A stretch of DNA of 34,182 nt, taken from assembly GCA_003229375.1 (NCBI GenBank), contig QIDP01000066.1, positions 1 through 34,182 on the forward strand, given 5' to 3'. The notes beneath the pieces are model-generated. The model saw only the letters and a program-made list of their open reading frames with translations. It was not told where the DNA came from and did no database searches. The translations under genes were made by a program, and so were the position numbers. This stretch comes from Nitrospirota bacterium. Lineage in GTDB: Bacteria > Nitrospinota > Nitrospinia > SZUA-224. This document shows, piece by piece, positions 14,449-23,518 of this stretch (its first letter is position 1; every line of letters begins with the position of its first letter).

Positions 14449-16089
14449 CTAAGGGACGGGTTCAGAAAAATAATCAGGATCGAATTTTAATATCTCATTT
14501 TTTACTGATTCAATATTGTTTTCCAGTTTGTTAATGTAACTATTATCAGGATATTTTTCTATTAAGGCATCCAATTCCTCATAGGCCATGGATAGATATC
14601 CCATCTTCTCTTCCATAGAACTCGCGTGTCTCGAGGCCATAAATATCCTTCCTATCCTTATACGCTCCATTTCTACGAATCTATCTGTTGCCTCTTTTAC
14701 CTTTTTTTCTGCCTCATCCTCATAGATTGTGCCGCTTAATTTATGAAATTCTTCAATTGCCTCTTCATAATCAGCATTATTAAAGAGATCTGTTGCCATG
14801 TTATATGTCTCTTCCCACTGCCTGGCAATTGTAGTATCAAGTCCTGTCTTGTATATTTCTTCCCTTCTAAATAACTCTTCTCTCATCTCCTGGATTCTCT
14901 CCTCAAAACCCTTATCAATGTATCTCCTTTCAAATTCATCAAGATCATTGAGGGCCTCTTCAAATCTGTTATCATTTATATACAGACCTTCTATATCCTC
15001 TAATATGGCCTCCAGATAGTTATGCTCTGCCTCATCTGCTTTTCTTAAGAGCTCTTCTGCCTTATATGCAAATGTGGAATCCGGAAAATTGGTTATGATC
15101 TCTTTTAGCGTTGTTCTGGCCAATGAAAATCTGTTATTGTTAATGTCGGTCTCAGCCTGGAGGAGGTTCTGGCTCATATCTTGCCTTATGGCCTCACGTA
15201 AATTATCAATATATCTAATCTTTTCAAGGGATAAGGCAGCCCATCGGGACCCTTTTCTTTGAAAATCCACTATATTTTTAAACACCCTGTATGCCTCGTC
15301 GCTTTTATTGATTTTTATCAGCCATTGAGCATATTCATAAGAGAGTTCCGGCATTGCTTCATCTACATATGTCTTTAACAGGGGGCCTCCAATCTCAATG
15401 GCTTCATTATATCGTCCGATCTTTCCAAGAGACATAGCATATTGTATCCTTTGTCTTAAAGGAATATTTTCTGGTGGAAACCCGGACAGGAGAAGGAAAT
15501 TTGAAACAACAGATGAATAGTTCCCTTCTGAGAACTGGATATCAATTGAATAGAGTATTTTATTAACCTCTTCTATATTTACAGGTTTAATCAAATTGGA
15601 ATCTATATCTATTATCCCTTCAGCAATATTATCATACGACTCAAGATACTTTTTTTCTATTCTCTTGCCCTGATTTAAATAATCCTCATATAATACGATA
15701 ATCCTCTCATCAATAGATTTATCTACTGTACCGTCAACCTCCAATATCTTACGAATATCGAGTAAATTCTGATACAACTTTAATTTTAACCCTATAAGTT
15801 CTATCCGATATTTAAGGAGACCGGTATCATCCCATATGCCTCTTTGATTGAGCTTATCCTCTAACCCTCTCTTCAAATAAGTGTAGAATTGTATAGATTC
15901 ATTTATCTGTCTCAGATCCATTTTGGTTACCGGTTTCTCTGAAATATCTATATCCCATACAGATAATATTCCTTCATCTTTAATCCTTTCTTTTACAATT
16001 TCCTTCGTAGGAGCAGCACATCCGGATATTAGAAAGATAAGCAAGATATTCAGTACGATTATATGTAATCTATTCTTTAAATGGTTCAA
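14449..16089 (-). CDS. TPR-like lipoprotein encoded with the PBP gene
   Basis: The protein starts with a bacterial lipoprotein signal: NHLKNRLHIIVLNILLIFLISGC, with the lipobox L-I-S-G-C. I choose the TTG at 16087-16089 because GGGGGAG sits 7 bases upstream and gives a normal signal peptide; an upstream ATG at 16131 would add 14 residues and break that pattern. The mature part (about 520 residues) is nearly all alpha-helical and acidic, with several tetratricopeptide-like units (for example YNEAIEIGGPLLKTYV, DEAYRVFKNIVDF and ADYEEAIEEFHKLS). The function is unknown. The gene overlaps the end of the PBP gene by 20 bases, so they are co-expressed; a role as envelope scaffold or regulator of the PBP is a reasonable guess, not shown. 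Confidence 0.75.
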   Translation of the reverse strand: MNHLKNRLHIIVLNILLIFLISGCAAPTKEIVKERIKDEGILSVWDIDISEKPVTKMDLRQINESIQFYTYLKRGLEDKLNQRGIWDDTGLLKYRIELIGLKLKLYQNLLDIRKILEVDGTVDKSIDERIIVLYEDYLNQGKRIEKKYLESYDNIAEGIIDIDSNLIKPVNIEEVNKILYSIDIQFSEGNYSSVVSNFLLLSGFPPENIPLRQRIQYAMSLGKIGRYNEAIEIGGPLLKTYVDEAMPELSYEYAQWLIKINKSDEAYRVFKNIVDFQRKGSRWAALSLEKIRYIDNLREAIRQDMSQNLLQAETDINNNRFSLARTTLKEIITNFPDSTFAYKAEELLRKADEAEHNYLEAILEDIEGLYINDNRFEEALNDLDEFERRYIDKGFEERIQEMREELFRREEIYKTGLDTTIARQWEETYNMATDLFNNADYEEAIEEFHKLSGTIYEDEAEKKVKEATDRFVEMERIRIGRIFMASRHASSMEEKMGYLSMAYEELDALIEKYPDNSYINKLENNIESVKNEILKFDPDYFSEPVP

Positions 16090-19000
16090 AATGTTTCTCC
16101 CCCTCAAAGTTTTTTCCGGTAAATATTTCAAAAGATTCTATAAAGACAATCCCGTCATCTTTTCCTGTGTCTGTATACATATTGTAAAACTCTTCAGCCA
16201 CTCTTAATCCGGAACTCTTATTGACAGGGACAGAGATTATATCTTTTGGTTTTTTTATCGGGACATGATCGACCAGACTAAAGGCAAGGTCTGCCGCATC
16301 TATAAATCTGGACTGATCTAAATAAGTAACTATCTCTTTGGCTGTAATAGTCCATGCAGGAAGCGCCCCTGAGGCCCCGGTAATCCTGATTGCCCCCTCT
16401 GACATACTCCTGTTATCATCATAGCCAACATATGTTGCTACAGTTAATGAGTGGTTATATTCCAATGTCCTGGCTTGAGTAGTCACATAGGGGATGAAAC
16501 CTATAAATGCCGCATTGGAATATGAATTAGTTGTCCCGGTCTTTCCATATAAAGGATATTCTATATGTAACATCTTTAATTCCTTGTTTTTTTGAGGATC
16601 TAAACTGGACAGCAATACCTTCCCCCGGGCCATTTGACCTGTTCCATATCTTACAACATTATATAATATCCTTCCAATAAGATAGGCATCTTTTTCATCA
16701 GAAATCCTTTCAGTTGTTGGTTTATACTGATATACAATACTATTATCTCTATCCAGTATCTTTGTAATTGTCGCTGTTTCTCCTCTTTTTATACTATCAG
16801 AAAATCTGTATATATTCCCTTCAAGGAGTGTTTGGTATATCATAGCTGCCTCAAGGAGTGTTATTGAATTACTCCCCATGGGCATGGATAATACAGCACC
16901 TATAGGACTATTTACACCTATTTTTTGGGCCAATGCTATTACATATTTCATTCCCAGCAGGATTCGGAAATCCATATTCCTATAAAGGACATCTATTGAA
17001 TATGGATCGTGCTTCATTAATTCTGGTAGTTTTTCATTTATAGCCTCTTCTATCTTATGAATGGTATCAAACGATAACATCCCGTTAACAAGATCGTCAT
17101 CTGCTAATCCCCCCCTAACCCCCCCTTTGGAAAAGGGGGGGGAGGGGGGGATTAGATCGTCATCTTTAAAAGGGATTTTCTTAAGATTATGTGCTGCCTC
17201 CAGTAGGTTAAGAAAGCTGTATCTTTTTAAAATATCTATTCTGAGCAGATGTTCCTCTGCATCACCTATTCCCTTTTTTATAAGGTTTTCATAATATTTG
17301 ATCTCCTTATCAAAACCGATCCCATAATAGAGTCTGGAGAGGTTCAAGGCCTCTTCAAATTTTCCATCAAATAAGAGATCTGCCCTGATCCCTTCCTTTA
17401 TTTCATTGAATATACCCCTTCTCTTTTGTGCCTTATTCGAGACTATTCCAAGCCTGTCTCTGATCCTTTTTACATATTCATTTCGGACTTCATGGGGCTC
17501 CTGCAATAGTCCCAATCTCCCTGCCAACCCTTTTAACTGAGCAAATGTCAGTTTATCTGTTAAGTGATACAAGAGATATACAGATGCGATATTCTCTGAC
17601 TTGACACCTGCCCAGAGCATAGAAACCTCTTCCGGGGCATCCTTGTGATACGGTCTCGGGAAATAGAGGATGTTTTCAAAGGGGAAGAGATTTCGATAAT
17701 TCCCCAATCTGTCTAAATTATTCCAGCCTAGTTGTAGTGCGGCATAGTATATTAAGGGTTTAAATGTAGACCCGAACTGCCTCACAGCCTGAGCAGCCCT
17801 GTTGTAATTTTTGTTGTCTTCGCCACCAACCATGGCCCGAATTTCTCCTTTTTCCATGATCACCATACCCCCTTGAAGGATAGGCTGGGCCTCTATGTTC
17901 AGATAAACCTTATTGTTTTTCCTGTCAATATCCCTTATGCTTGTATATAGGATATCATCTTTTTTAAGCCCTTTGATAAAATTGTTCACATCCTTTTGTG
18001 TTGCTTTTGCCCACATATTCTTTCTCTTTCCCCTCTTGATCAGATTAGCGATTCTCCTTATAGAATCACTATCAATAATACCCTCTCTGCCCCCAATATC
18101 TACAACTATCTCCGGTCGTTTTTTCTTCTTTATATCTATTATCTTTCCATAATAAAACTGGAGGCTATTAATCTCTTCATTTGTATTCGGTCTTATTTCA
18201 CGATCATTAAACCTTAGATCATCAATATCAAGGCCATCCAGAATCATACCCAATTCAGACAGATTTTTCTTGACGCCATATAAAGCAGCCTCCTGGATCC
18301 CCTTATCTATCGTAGTAAATATCTTAAGACCGGCAGTCGCCGGATTATAGATACCCTTTTCATTTAATATCTTTGTAAATCTTTCTCCCTGCAATATATT
18401 GCGTACATAGTCCAGAACCACATTCGGTTCAAACCTGAATATACCCTTTTTAAAAGGTATCTCCTTATCAATCTCCTCATTGTAGATATCTTCACCGATC
18501 ATATTTAGACGTTTCATGTTTTTAAGAACATATGAGGTTCGTATCTTTGCCTTCTTTCTCATCCTTGCCCTCTCTTCTTCAGTATTGCCAATAAAGGGAT
18601 TGTAATAATTTGGCCCCTTTACTATCCCTGCCAAAGATGCAGACTCAAGGAGTGTCAGGTCATTTATATACTTATCAAAAAAGTATCTTGCAGCTATCCC
18701 CAGCCCCCTTCCGTTTCCATTGACATAAAACTGATTGATGTAGAATTCCAGGATTTCATCCTTTGTAAAATGGGCCTCTAACTTTAATGCATTTATCAAT
18801 TCCTTAAATTTTGAGACCGGGTCTCTCCCCCTTCTGCCAAAAATATTCTTTGCTGTTTGTTGAGTCAGCGTACTCCCGCCTTCCTTTATTCTCCCTGCAC
18901 GGATGTTTATCCATGCTGCACGGAGTATACCCCTAAAATCAATACCTATATGGTTGTAGAAGTTTTTATCCTCTGCTGCAAGGAGCGCATCGATAAAGTC

Positions 19001-19243
19001 CTTTGGGACATCATCTGCATGAACATACATACGATGATCTTTGTCAAAAAAGACACCGATCTTGTTTATGCCATCCCTGTAATAGACAGGACTCTCTTCA
19101 GAGATTATACCTAATATGTACTCTTTTGATATATGTTCACCCGGATGTTTTATAATGAAGTAATAGTAGTACAAAAAAGAGGATACTATGACCAATAATA
19201 TAATGATAATAAATGAATATAATGCCCATCTATGTCTTTTCAT
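16070..19243 (-). CDS. Class A penicillin-binding protein (glycosyltransferase-transpeptidase)
   Basis: Bifunctional peptidoglycan synthase: polymerises glycan strands and cross-links peptides in the periplasm. Numbered from ATG 19243: an N-terminal membrane anchor (about 8-32); a GT51 domain with catalytic E91 in AAEDKNFYNHIGID, GGSTLTQQTAKN and a downstream EFYINQFYVNGNGRGLGIAA; and a transpeptidase domain with SxxK at S492-K495 (QFGSTFKPLIYY), SEN at 549-551, and KTGT at 901-904 (YGKTGTTNSYSNAAF). The SxN-KTG spacing is about 350 residues, roughly twice normal, owing to a helical insert (about 590-760). A 63-bp repeat insertion lies in that insert. An ATG at 19285 is also in frame, but it lies within a 30-bp palindrome and has no ribosome site. 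Confidence 0.93.
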   Translation of the reverse strand: MKRHRWALYSFIIIILLVIVSSFLYYYYFIIKHPGEHISKEYILGIISEESPVYYRDGINKIGVFFDKDHRMYVHADDVPKDFIDALLAAEDKNFYNHIGIDFRGILRAAWINIRAGRIKEGGSTLTQQTAKNIFGRRGRDPVSKFKELINALKLEAHFTKDEILEFYINQFYVNGNGRGLGIAARYFFDKYINDLTLLESASLAGIVKGPNYYNPFIGNTEEERARMRKKAKIRTSYVLKNMKRLNMIGEDIYNEEIDKEIPFKKGIFRFEPNVVLDYVRNILQGERFTKILNEKGIYNPATAGLKIFTTIDKGIQEAALYGVKKNLSELGMILDGLDIDDLRFNDREIRPNTNEEINSLQFYYGKIIDIKKKKRPEIVVDIGGREGIIDSDSIRRIANLIKRGKRKNMWAKATQKDVNNFIKGLKKDDILYTSIRDIDRKNNKVYLNIEAQPILQGGMVIMEKGEIRAMVGGEDNKNYNRAAQAVRQFGSTFKPLIYYAALQLGWNNLDRLGNYRNLFPFENILYFPRPYHKDAPEEVSMLWAGVKSENIASVYLLYHLTDKLTFAQLKGLAGRLGLLQEPHEVRNEYVKRIRDRLGIVSNKAQKRRGIFNEIKEGIRADLLFDGKFEEALNLSRLYYGIGFDKEIKYYENLIKKGIGDAEEHLLRIDILKRYSFLNLLEAAHNLKKIPFKDDDLIPPSPPFSKGGVRGGLADDDLVNGMLSFDTIHKIEEAINEKLPELMKHDPYSIDVLYRNMDFRILLGMKYVIALAQKIGVNSPIGAVLSMPMGSNSITLLEAAMIYQTLLEGNIYRFSDSIKRGETATITKILDRDNSIVYQYKPTTERISDEKDAYLIGRILYNVVRYGTGQMARGKVLLSSLDPQKNKELKMLHIEYPLYGKTGTTNSYSNAAFIGFIPYVTTQARTLEYNHSLTVATYVGYDDNRSMSEGAIRITGASGALPAWTITAKEIVTYLDQSRFIDAADLAFSLVDHVPIKKPKDIISVPVNKSSGLRVAEEFYNMYTDTGKDDGIVFIESFEIFTGKNFEGEKHFEPFKE
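17091..17165 (-). repeat. In-frame palindromic repeat insertion with a 12-bp target duplication
   Basis: The 12-mer AGATCGTCATCT occurs at 17091-17102 and again at 17154-17165. Between them lie 51 bases of C-run/G-run palindrome (CCCCCCCTAACCCCCCCTTT, then GGAAAAGGGGGG). Insert plus one duplication is 63 bases, so the PBP frame is kept and 21 residues are added, reading LIPPSPPFSKGGVRGGLADD. This sort of G/C-rich repeat occurs between genes in many genomes; inside an essential-type protein it is unusual. A partial relative lies at 2841-2867. Confidence 0.9.
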
Positions 19244-19275
19244 ACCTGAATAGCTGACCTTCCAATAAAAATAAC

Positions 19276-19305
19276 TAGAGTCCATCCATTAATGGATGGA
19301 CTCTA
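19276..19305. promoter_or_regulatory. Perfect 30-bp palindrome in the divergent PBP/thioesterase region
   Basis: The half-site TAGAGTCCATCCATT is followed directly by its exact complement, with no loop. It is 33 bases upstream of the preferred PBP start and 210 bases upstream of the thioesterase gene. It is not at the end of any gene, so it is unlikely to be a terminator. It may be an operator, or a hairpin in the 5' leader of the PBP transcript. Confidence 0.6.
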
Positions 19306-19515
19306 TCTAATTCCTTATTCCCTATATAAACCTTTATCCTAAAAAAGTCAAAAAATTTGGTTATCTACCGGGCCGTTAGTCCCGCTTTGTTACACAATTC
19401 TCGCACGTAATTTCCCTCTTTACAATCTCCATAGAATATATTACACTAATTTCAGTAGTTCAGCGGTTCAGTTTTCAATATAAAAGGCAACTATTTTATT
19501 TAAGAGAGTTCTACA

Positions 19516-19926
19516 TTGGAAATTAAGGTATATTATAATGATACTGATGCAGGCGGTGTTGTCTATTACGCCAACTATTTGAGATATTTTGAGATTGCCC
19601 GTACAGAGTATGTATCGGAAAAAGGTGTTTCTATTTTTGACTATCATACGAGGGGCATCGTATTTACAGTTATAAAGGTTGAGATAGAGTATAGGTCACC
19701 TGCAAGATATGGCGATATACTTGCTGTAAGCACAAAGGTAGAAGATGTTAGTGGAGCAAGTTTTGAACTTTCTCATATTATAAGGAATAAGATCGACAAG
19801 AGATTGATTGTTGAGGGTAGAACCAGGCTGGCCTGTATCAATGATAAAGGAAGACCTATGCGTTTGCCGGACAATCTCAAAGAGATACTTGAGAATGAAA
19901 AAGGTGTGTACGAACAAGATTCTTAA
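19516..19926 (+). CDS. YbgC-type acyl-CoA thioesterase (4HBT hot-dog fold)
   Basis: Small hot-dog-fold thioesterase of the 4HBT/YbgC group, usually hydrolysing acyl-CoA thioesters; in Gram-negatives often linked to the Tol-Pal envelope system. The 136-residue protein begins MEIKVYYNDTDAGGVVYYANYLRYFEIARTE; the catalytic aspartate is in YYNDTDAGG, the family's YxDTDxxGxVYHxxY motif with YYANYL. Later GIVFTVIKVEIEYRSPARYGDIL is also typical. The start is TTG with AGAGAG upstream; no ATG is available in the conserved part. It overlaps the next gene by 32 bases, giving an operon running to the M23 region. No tol genes are present here. Confidence 0.92.
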   Translation: MEIKVYYNDTDAGGVVYYANYLRYFEIARTEYVSEKGVSIFDYHTRGIVFTVIKVEIEYRSPARYGDILAVSTKVEDVSGASFELSHIIRNKIDKRLIVEGRTRLACINDKGRPMRLPDNLKEILENEKGVYEQDS

Positions 19927-20563
19927 GATAGTAATAATTCTATGGTTGATTATTGCCGTGGGAAGTCTGAAGGCAGAAGCCTTTCTTGTGGATAACTTCA
20001 ATGACACTCTAAAAGGATGGATGACAAAGGCAAAAAAATATCATGGATGGACCCAATATTCAATTGTGAAGTATGAAGGACATTCTGTACTGAAGGCCTA
20101 CAGTGCGGATTCTGCTTCCAGCCTTATAAAAAAATTTTCTTTATATCCCGCTGATTATCCAATTCTCAAATGGAGATGGAAGGTAGAAAATATTATCAGG
20201 GAAGGAAAGGAGCGGCAGAAAAGGAAAGATGATTATGCTGCCAGAATATATGTGATATTTGATAGCGGCTTCACACCTTTTGGCAAAAGATGTATTGTTT
20301 ATGCATGGGCGAGCACACTTAAACAAGAGGAGGTGATCTCCAGTCCATGGAACTCCAAAATCATGATCGTTGCTGTGGAAAGCGGTAATGAAAATGTCGG
20401 GAAGTGGATAAGCGAGATCAGGAATGTCTACGAAGACTATCAGAATATCTTCGGAGAGGAGCCCCCTAAGATCGATGGCATAGCAATCATGACAGATACT
20501 GATGGAACAGGTGAGACCGTCACTGCCTATTATGATGATATTATGTTTATGGAGAGTAAATAA
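19895..20563 (+). CDS. DUF3047 family exported protein
   Basis: The 222-residue protein has a signal sequence (MKKVCTNKILKIVIILWLIIAVGSLKAEA, likely cleaved after AEA). The mature part is the DUF3047 domain: VDNFNDTLKGWMTK, LKWRWKVENI, AARIYVIFDS, IVYAWAST, VAVESGNENVGKWISEIRNVYEDYQNIFGEEPP, ending in GIAIMTDTDGTGETVTAYYDDI. The beta-rich fold resembles carbohydrate-binding modules, but the function of the family is unknown. I use ATG 19895, which overlaps the thioesterase end; an upstream ORF extension to 19808 is in the body of that gene and has no support. Confidence 0.87.
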   Translation: MKKVCTNKILKIVIILWLIIAVGSLKAEAFLVDNFNDTLKGWMTKAKKYHGWTQYSIVKYEGHSVLKAYSADSASSLIKKFSLYPADYPILKWRWKVENIIREGKERQKRKDDYAARIYVIFDSGFTPFGKRCIVYAWASTLKQEEVISSPWNSKIMIVAVESGNENVGKWISEIRNVYEDYQNIFGEEPPKIDGIAIMTDTDGTGETVTAYYDDIMFMESK

Positions 20564-20576
20564 AGGGTATGTTAGG

Positions 20577-21035
20577 ATGATCAGGAAGGCGAGAGTCAGT
20601 GATATAAAGACTATTCAGGAGATAATTAACAGTTATGCGAAAAAGGGTGATCTCCTGCCACGTTCACTAAATGAGTTATATGAGAATATACGCGATTTTT
20701 TCGTTTATGAAGAAGAGGGAGAGATTATAGGCATCACCGCACTGCATATTACATGGTATGATCTGGCTGAGGTAAGATCCCTTGTTGTGAAGAAGAAGGG
20801 TTTACAAGGTATTGGTACCTCCTTAGTTAGGGAGTGTATCAGAGAGGCAGAGGCGATAGGGACAGTTAAGGTCTTCACGCTTACCCGCGCAGTCAGTTTC
20901 TTTAAAAAAATCGGATTTAAGGAGACCGATAAATCTCTCCTCCCCCAAAAAATATGGGGTGACTGTATAAAATGTATAAAGTTTCCCGAGTGCGACGAAA
21001 AGGCATTGATATATGATATTGCTATACAAACTTAA
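20577..21035 (+). CDS. GNAT N-acetyltransferase, probable N-acetylglutamate synthase
   Basis: A 152-residue GNAT enzyme that transfers acetyl from acetyl-CoA. The acetyl-CoA loop is LVVKKKGLQGIGTSLVREC. The end KIWGDCIKCIKFPECDEKAL, with its CxxC-like cluster, and FFKKIGFKETDKSLLPQKIW are what I recognise from short N-acetylglutamate synthases (arginine biosynthesis step 1). No arg gene is beside it, so the assignment rests on sequence only. The start is ATG 20577 with a weak TTAGG site; the open frame extends upstream into DUF3047 without resemblance. It lies 13 bases after that gene and 9 bases before pmbA. Confidence 0.8.
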   Translation: MIRKARVSDIKTIQEIINSYAKKGDLLPRSLNELYENIRDFFVYEEEGEIIGITALHITWYDLAEVRSLVVKKKGLQGIGTSLVRECIREAEAIGTVKVFTLTRAVSFFKKIGFKETDKSLLPQKIWGDCIKCIKFPECDEKALIYDIAIQT

Positions 21036-21044
21036 GAACACATA

Positions 21045-22391
21045 ATGACAATCAGCATTAGAAGTATTGCAGAAGATATATTACAGAAGACTCTTCGCAG
21101 GGGACCTTCTGAGGCAGAGGTGTTTGCGGTTGATTCAACTTCAACGACTATTGATGTAAGGGATCAGAAAGTGGATGCCTTTAATATAGCCAGCAGCCGC
21201 GGCATCGGGCTTCGTGTAATTCTGGATGGCAGGCTTGGCTTTTCTTATACCTCCGGGCTGACATCACAAGCAACAGATCGATTAATTGACGAATCGTTTG
21301 TCAATGCAATCAATAATGAGATAGATGAATACAATGGATTTCCTGAAGGAGATCATAAGCCTCCCCTTCTTGATAACTATTATGATATAGATTTAAAAAG
21401 GGTATCCGAGGCAGAGAAGATTGAGAAGGCAATGCTTCTTGAGAAATCTGCACTTAATTATGATTCCAGGATAAAAAAGGTAAGACAGGCCTCTTATAGA
21501 GATTCTGAAAATTCAACAGTTATATTAAATTCCAGGGGTGTCGACATATCCTTCAATGATACCCTCTGTTCAACCAGTATCCTCTCTGTGGCTGAGGATG
21601 ATTCAGGGTCCGAGACCGGCTGGGAGTTTGATTTCAACAGATTTTGCAGCAAATTAGAGATAGAGAAGGTAGGTGTGACAGCAGCACAAAAGGCGGTAGG
21701 GATGCTTGGTGCCAGGAGAATAGAGACCTGTAATCTCCCTGCGGTCCTTGCTCCAAATGTAGCCGCTGATTTTATTGGGATACTGACATCTTCACTCTAT
21801 GCTGATTCCATTCAGAAGGGAAAATCTATTCTTGGTGATAAATTACAGTCAAATATCGCTTCACCTGTAATAAATCTGGTAGATGACGGGCTGTTGGGCG
21901 GAGGTATTGGCTCAGCTCCGGTAGATAGTGAAGGGACACCCATGCAGAGGACTTTTCTTATAAAGGAGGGATATTTACAGAATGTCCTTCACAACACATA
22001 TACTGCAAGGAAGTGGGGTGTGTCTTCTACAGGCAATAGTATACGTATGGGGTTCAAAGGGCTGCCAGGGGTAGGGGTAACCAATCTATTCATTGAAAAT
22101 GGTCCGATCTCTGAGAAGGATTTGATTGAAGATGTTGAAGATGGGATATACATATCCGAGACAATGGGTGTTCATACGGCAAATACTATATCAGGCGATT
22201 TTTCAATAGGTATTTCTGGATACAGGATAGAAAAAGGGGAGGTATTATACCCTGTAAAAGGTATTGCAATCTCCGGGAACATATTGAATCTTTTGAATAA
22301 AATAGATGGTGTTGCTGATAACCTGCGCTTCTTTGGCCGGATAGGATCTCCAGGTATAAAGGTATCAGAGGTAATGATCGGAGGGAGTTGA
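21045..22391 (+). CDS. pmbA: TldE/PmbA-type metallopeptidase
   Basis: TldD and TldE (PmbA) form a heterodimeric metalloprotease that degrades unfolded peptides and matures some microcins. The 448-residue protein has the family's N-terminal SEAEVFAVDSTSTTIDVRDQKVDAF, then SSRGIGLRVILDGRLGFSYTS, and the C-terminal substrate region GTPMQRTFLIKEGYLQNVLHN...GNSIRMGF and SGDFSIGISGYRIEKGE. It lacks the HExxxH zinc motif expected of TldD, which fits TldE. No tldD is in the window. The stop is followed by a fresh promoter, so this gene closes the operon that starts at the thioesterase. Confidence 0.92.
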   Translation: MTISIRSIAEDILQKTLRRGPSEAEVFAVDSTSTTIDVRDQKVDAFNIASSRGIGLRVILDGRLGFSYTSGLTSQATDRLIDESFVNAINNEIDEYNGFPEGDHKPPLLDNYYDIDLKRVSEAEKIEKAMLLEKSALNYDSRIKKVRQASYRDSENSTVILNSRGVDISFNDTLCSTSILSVAEDDSGSETGWEFDFNRFCSKLEIEKVGVTAAQKAVGMLGARRIETCNLPAVLAPNVAADFIGILTSSLYADSIQKGKSILGDKLQSNIASPVINLVDDGLLGGGIGSAPVDSEGTPMQRTFLIKEGYLQNVLHNTYTARKWGVSSTGNSIRMGFKGLPGVGVTNLFIENGPISEKDLIEDVEDGIYISETMGVHTANTISGDFSIGISGYRIEKGEVLYPVKGIAISGNILNLLNKIDGVADNLRFFGRIGSPGIKVSEVMIGGS

Positions 22392-22399
22392 AAAAATAC

Positions 22400-22428
22400 T
22401 TGACAAAGGTATTATCAATGTGTTAAAA
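22400..22428 (+). promoter_or_regulatory. Candidate promoter of the M23 peptidase gene
   Basis: TTGACA (22400-22405), 17 bases, TTAAAA (22423-22428); the -35 is perfect, the -10 weak. The transcript would start about 30 bases before the strong ribosome site GGGAGG at 22457-22462. Confidence 0.55.
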
Positions 22429-22467
22429 ACAAACATTATCTAAAATCTTAACTGAAGGGAGGTATCA

Positions 22468-23412
22468 ATGAAAAGGAAATATTATACAATAATGGTATTT
22501 CCTGATATGATTGGCAAACCTCGTAAAATCATCTTATCGAAATTTTTAGTACAGACATTCACAACTCTTTTCAGCTTCTTTATAGTCTGTTTTATTGTTG
22601 CCTCTATCGTCTTTACCCATCGTTATATAGAGATGAGTAAAGATGCGGTGGATGTAGAATTGCTTCGTAAGGAGGCAAGTGTTCAGAAGGCACAGATAGA
22701 GAAATTTACCCGGAGACTCAAGGACTTTGAGGTTCAGATGGTGAGACTTGAGAGATTCGATAAGAAGTTGCGGATTATAACTTCATTAGAGGACTCTGAA
22801 AACTCTTTTCACAAGGCATGGGGTGTTGGCGGGGCAGATAAAGAGATATCTAACGGGTTTTATTCTCCTTCAAAGGATTTTGATAATAATGTTATAAAGG
22901 GGCTGTATGAAGATCTGAGACATTTCAAACTTCAGGCCGAACTACAGGAGATAAGCTTCCAGGAATTGGATGATTTCTTCAAGGATCAGACATCACTACT
23001 TTCGGCTACTCCATCTATATGGCCGACAAAGGGATGGGTTACCTCAAGGTTTGGCTACCGGAAGTCACCATTTACAGGTTTAAGGGAGATGCACAAAGGG
23101 ATGGATATTGCCACGAGGATCAATTCTCCTGTCACTTCTCCTGCTGATGGGGTTGTGATTCGTACAGGGATGGATTACGGATTCGGGAATGTATTGGTGA
23201 TCGATCATGGATACGGTATTGTTACCAGATATGGCCATAATTCGAAGAACTTAATAAAGGTTGGTGATAGGATAAAGAGGGGCCAGCTTATAGCTTTAGT
23301 GGGGAATACCGGACGTAGTACAGGTTCTCATCTCCACTATGAGGTCATTGTAAATGGTGTTCAGGTAGATCCATTAAGATATATTATGGATAATAATTTA
23401 GATTATTATTAG
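22468..23412 (+). CDS. M23-family (LytM-like) peptidoglycan endopeptidase
   Basis: A 314-residue protein with one N-terminal membrane segment (about 27-50, FTTLFSFFIVCFIVASIVF), a coiled-coil stretch (about 60-100, VELLRKEASVQKAQIEKF), and a C-terminal M23 domain (about 195-310). The zinc ligands are in MHKGMDIA (H and D) and GSHLHYEV (the HxH), with the supporting histidine in TRYGHNS. It is thus catalytically complete, not an EnvC/NlpD-like dead copy. It likely trims peptidoglycan in the periplasm or acts in outgrowth. It has its own promoter and an intrinsic terminator, so it is a single-gene unit. Confidence 0.93.
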   Translation: MKRKYYTIMVFPDMIGKPRKIILSKFLVQTFTTLFSFFIVCFIVASIVFTHRYIEMSKDAVDVELLRKEASVQKAQIEKFTRRLKDFEVQMVRLERFDKKLRIITSLEDSENSFHKAWGVGGADKEISNGFYSPSKDFDNNVIKGLYEDLRHFKLQAELQEISFQELDDFFKDQTSLLSATPSIWPTKGWVTSRFGYRKSPFTGLREMHKGMDIATRINSPVTSPADGVVIRTGMDYGFGNVLVIDHGYGIVTRYGHNSKNLIKVGDRIKRGQLIALVGNTGRSTGSHLHYEVIVNGVQVDPLRYIMDNNLDYY

Positions 23413-23447
23413 AGTCCTTTAGTTTTAATTATCATTATTTTTGAGAG

Positions 23448-23483
23448 CCCTGATAGAGGTTATTACCTCTTCAGGGTTTTTTT
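23448..23483 (+). terminator. Intrinsic terminator after the M23 gene
   Basis: CCCTGA-T-AGAGGT (23448-23460), TATT loop, ACCTCT-TCAGGG (23465-23476), then seven T. Two 6-bp stems with one bulged T. Confidence 0.92.
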
Positions 23484-23518
23484 GTTTTAAGACATTTTAT
23501 GTTATGATAATGGTAACA

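Noticed and set aside
19340-19420. A possible riboswitch on the minus strand (CGGGACTAACGGCCCGG followed by T-runs) ahead of the PBP gene
   Set aside because: I compared it by eye with c-di-GMP-I and c-di-AMP riboswitch cores and found no convincing set of conserved bases; only a 4-bp CGGG/CCCG stem is clear. A covariance-model search would settle it.
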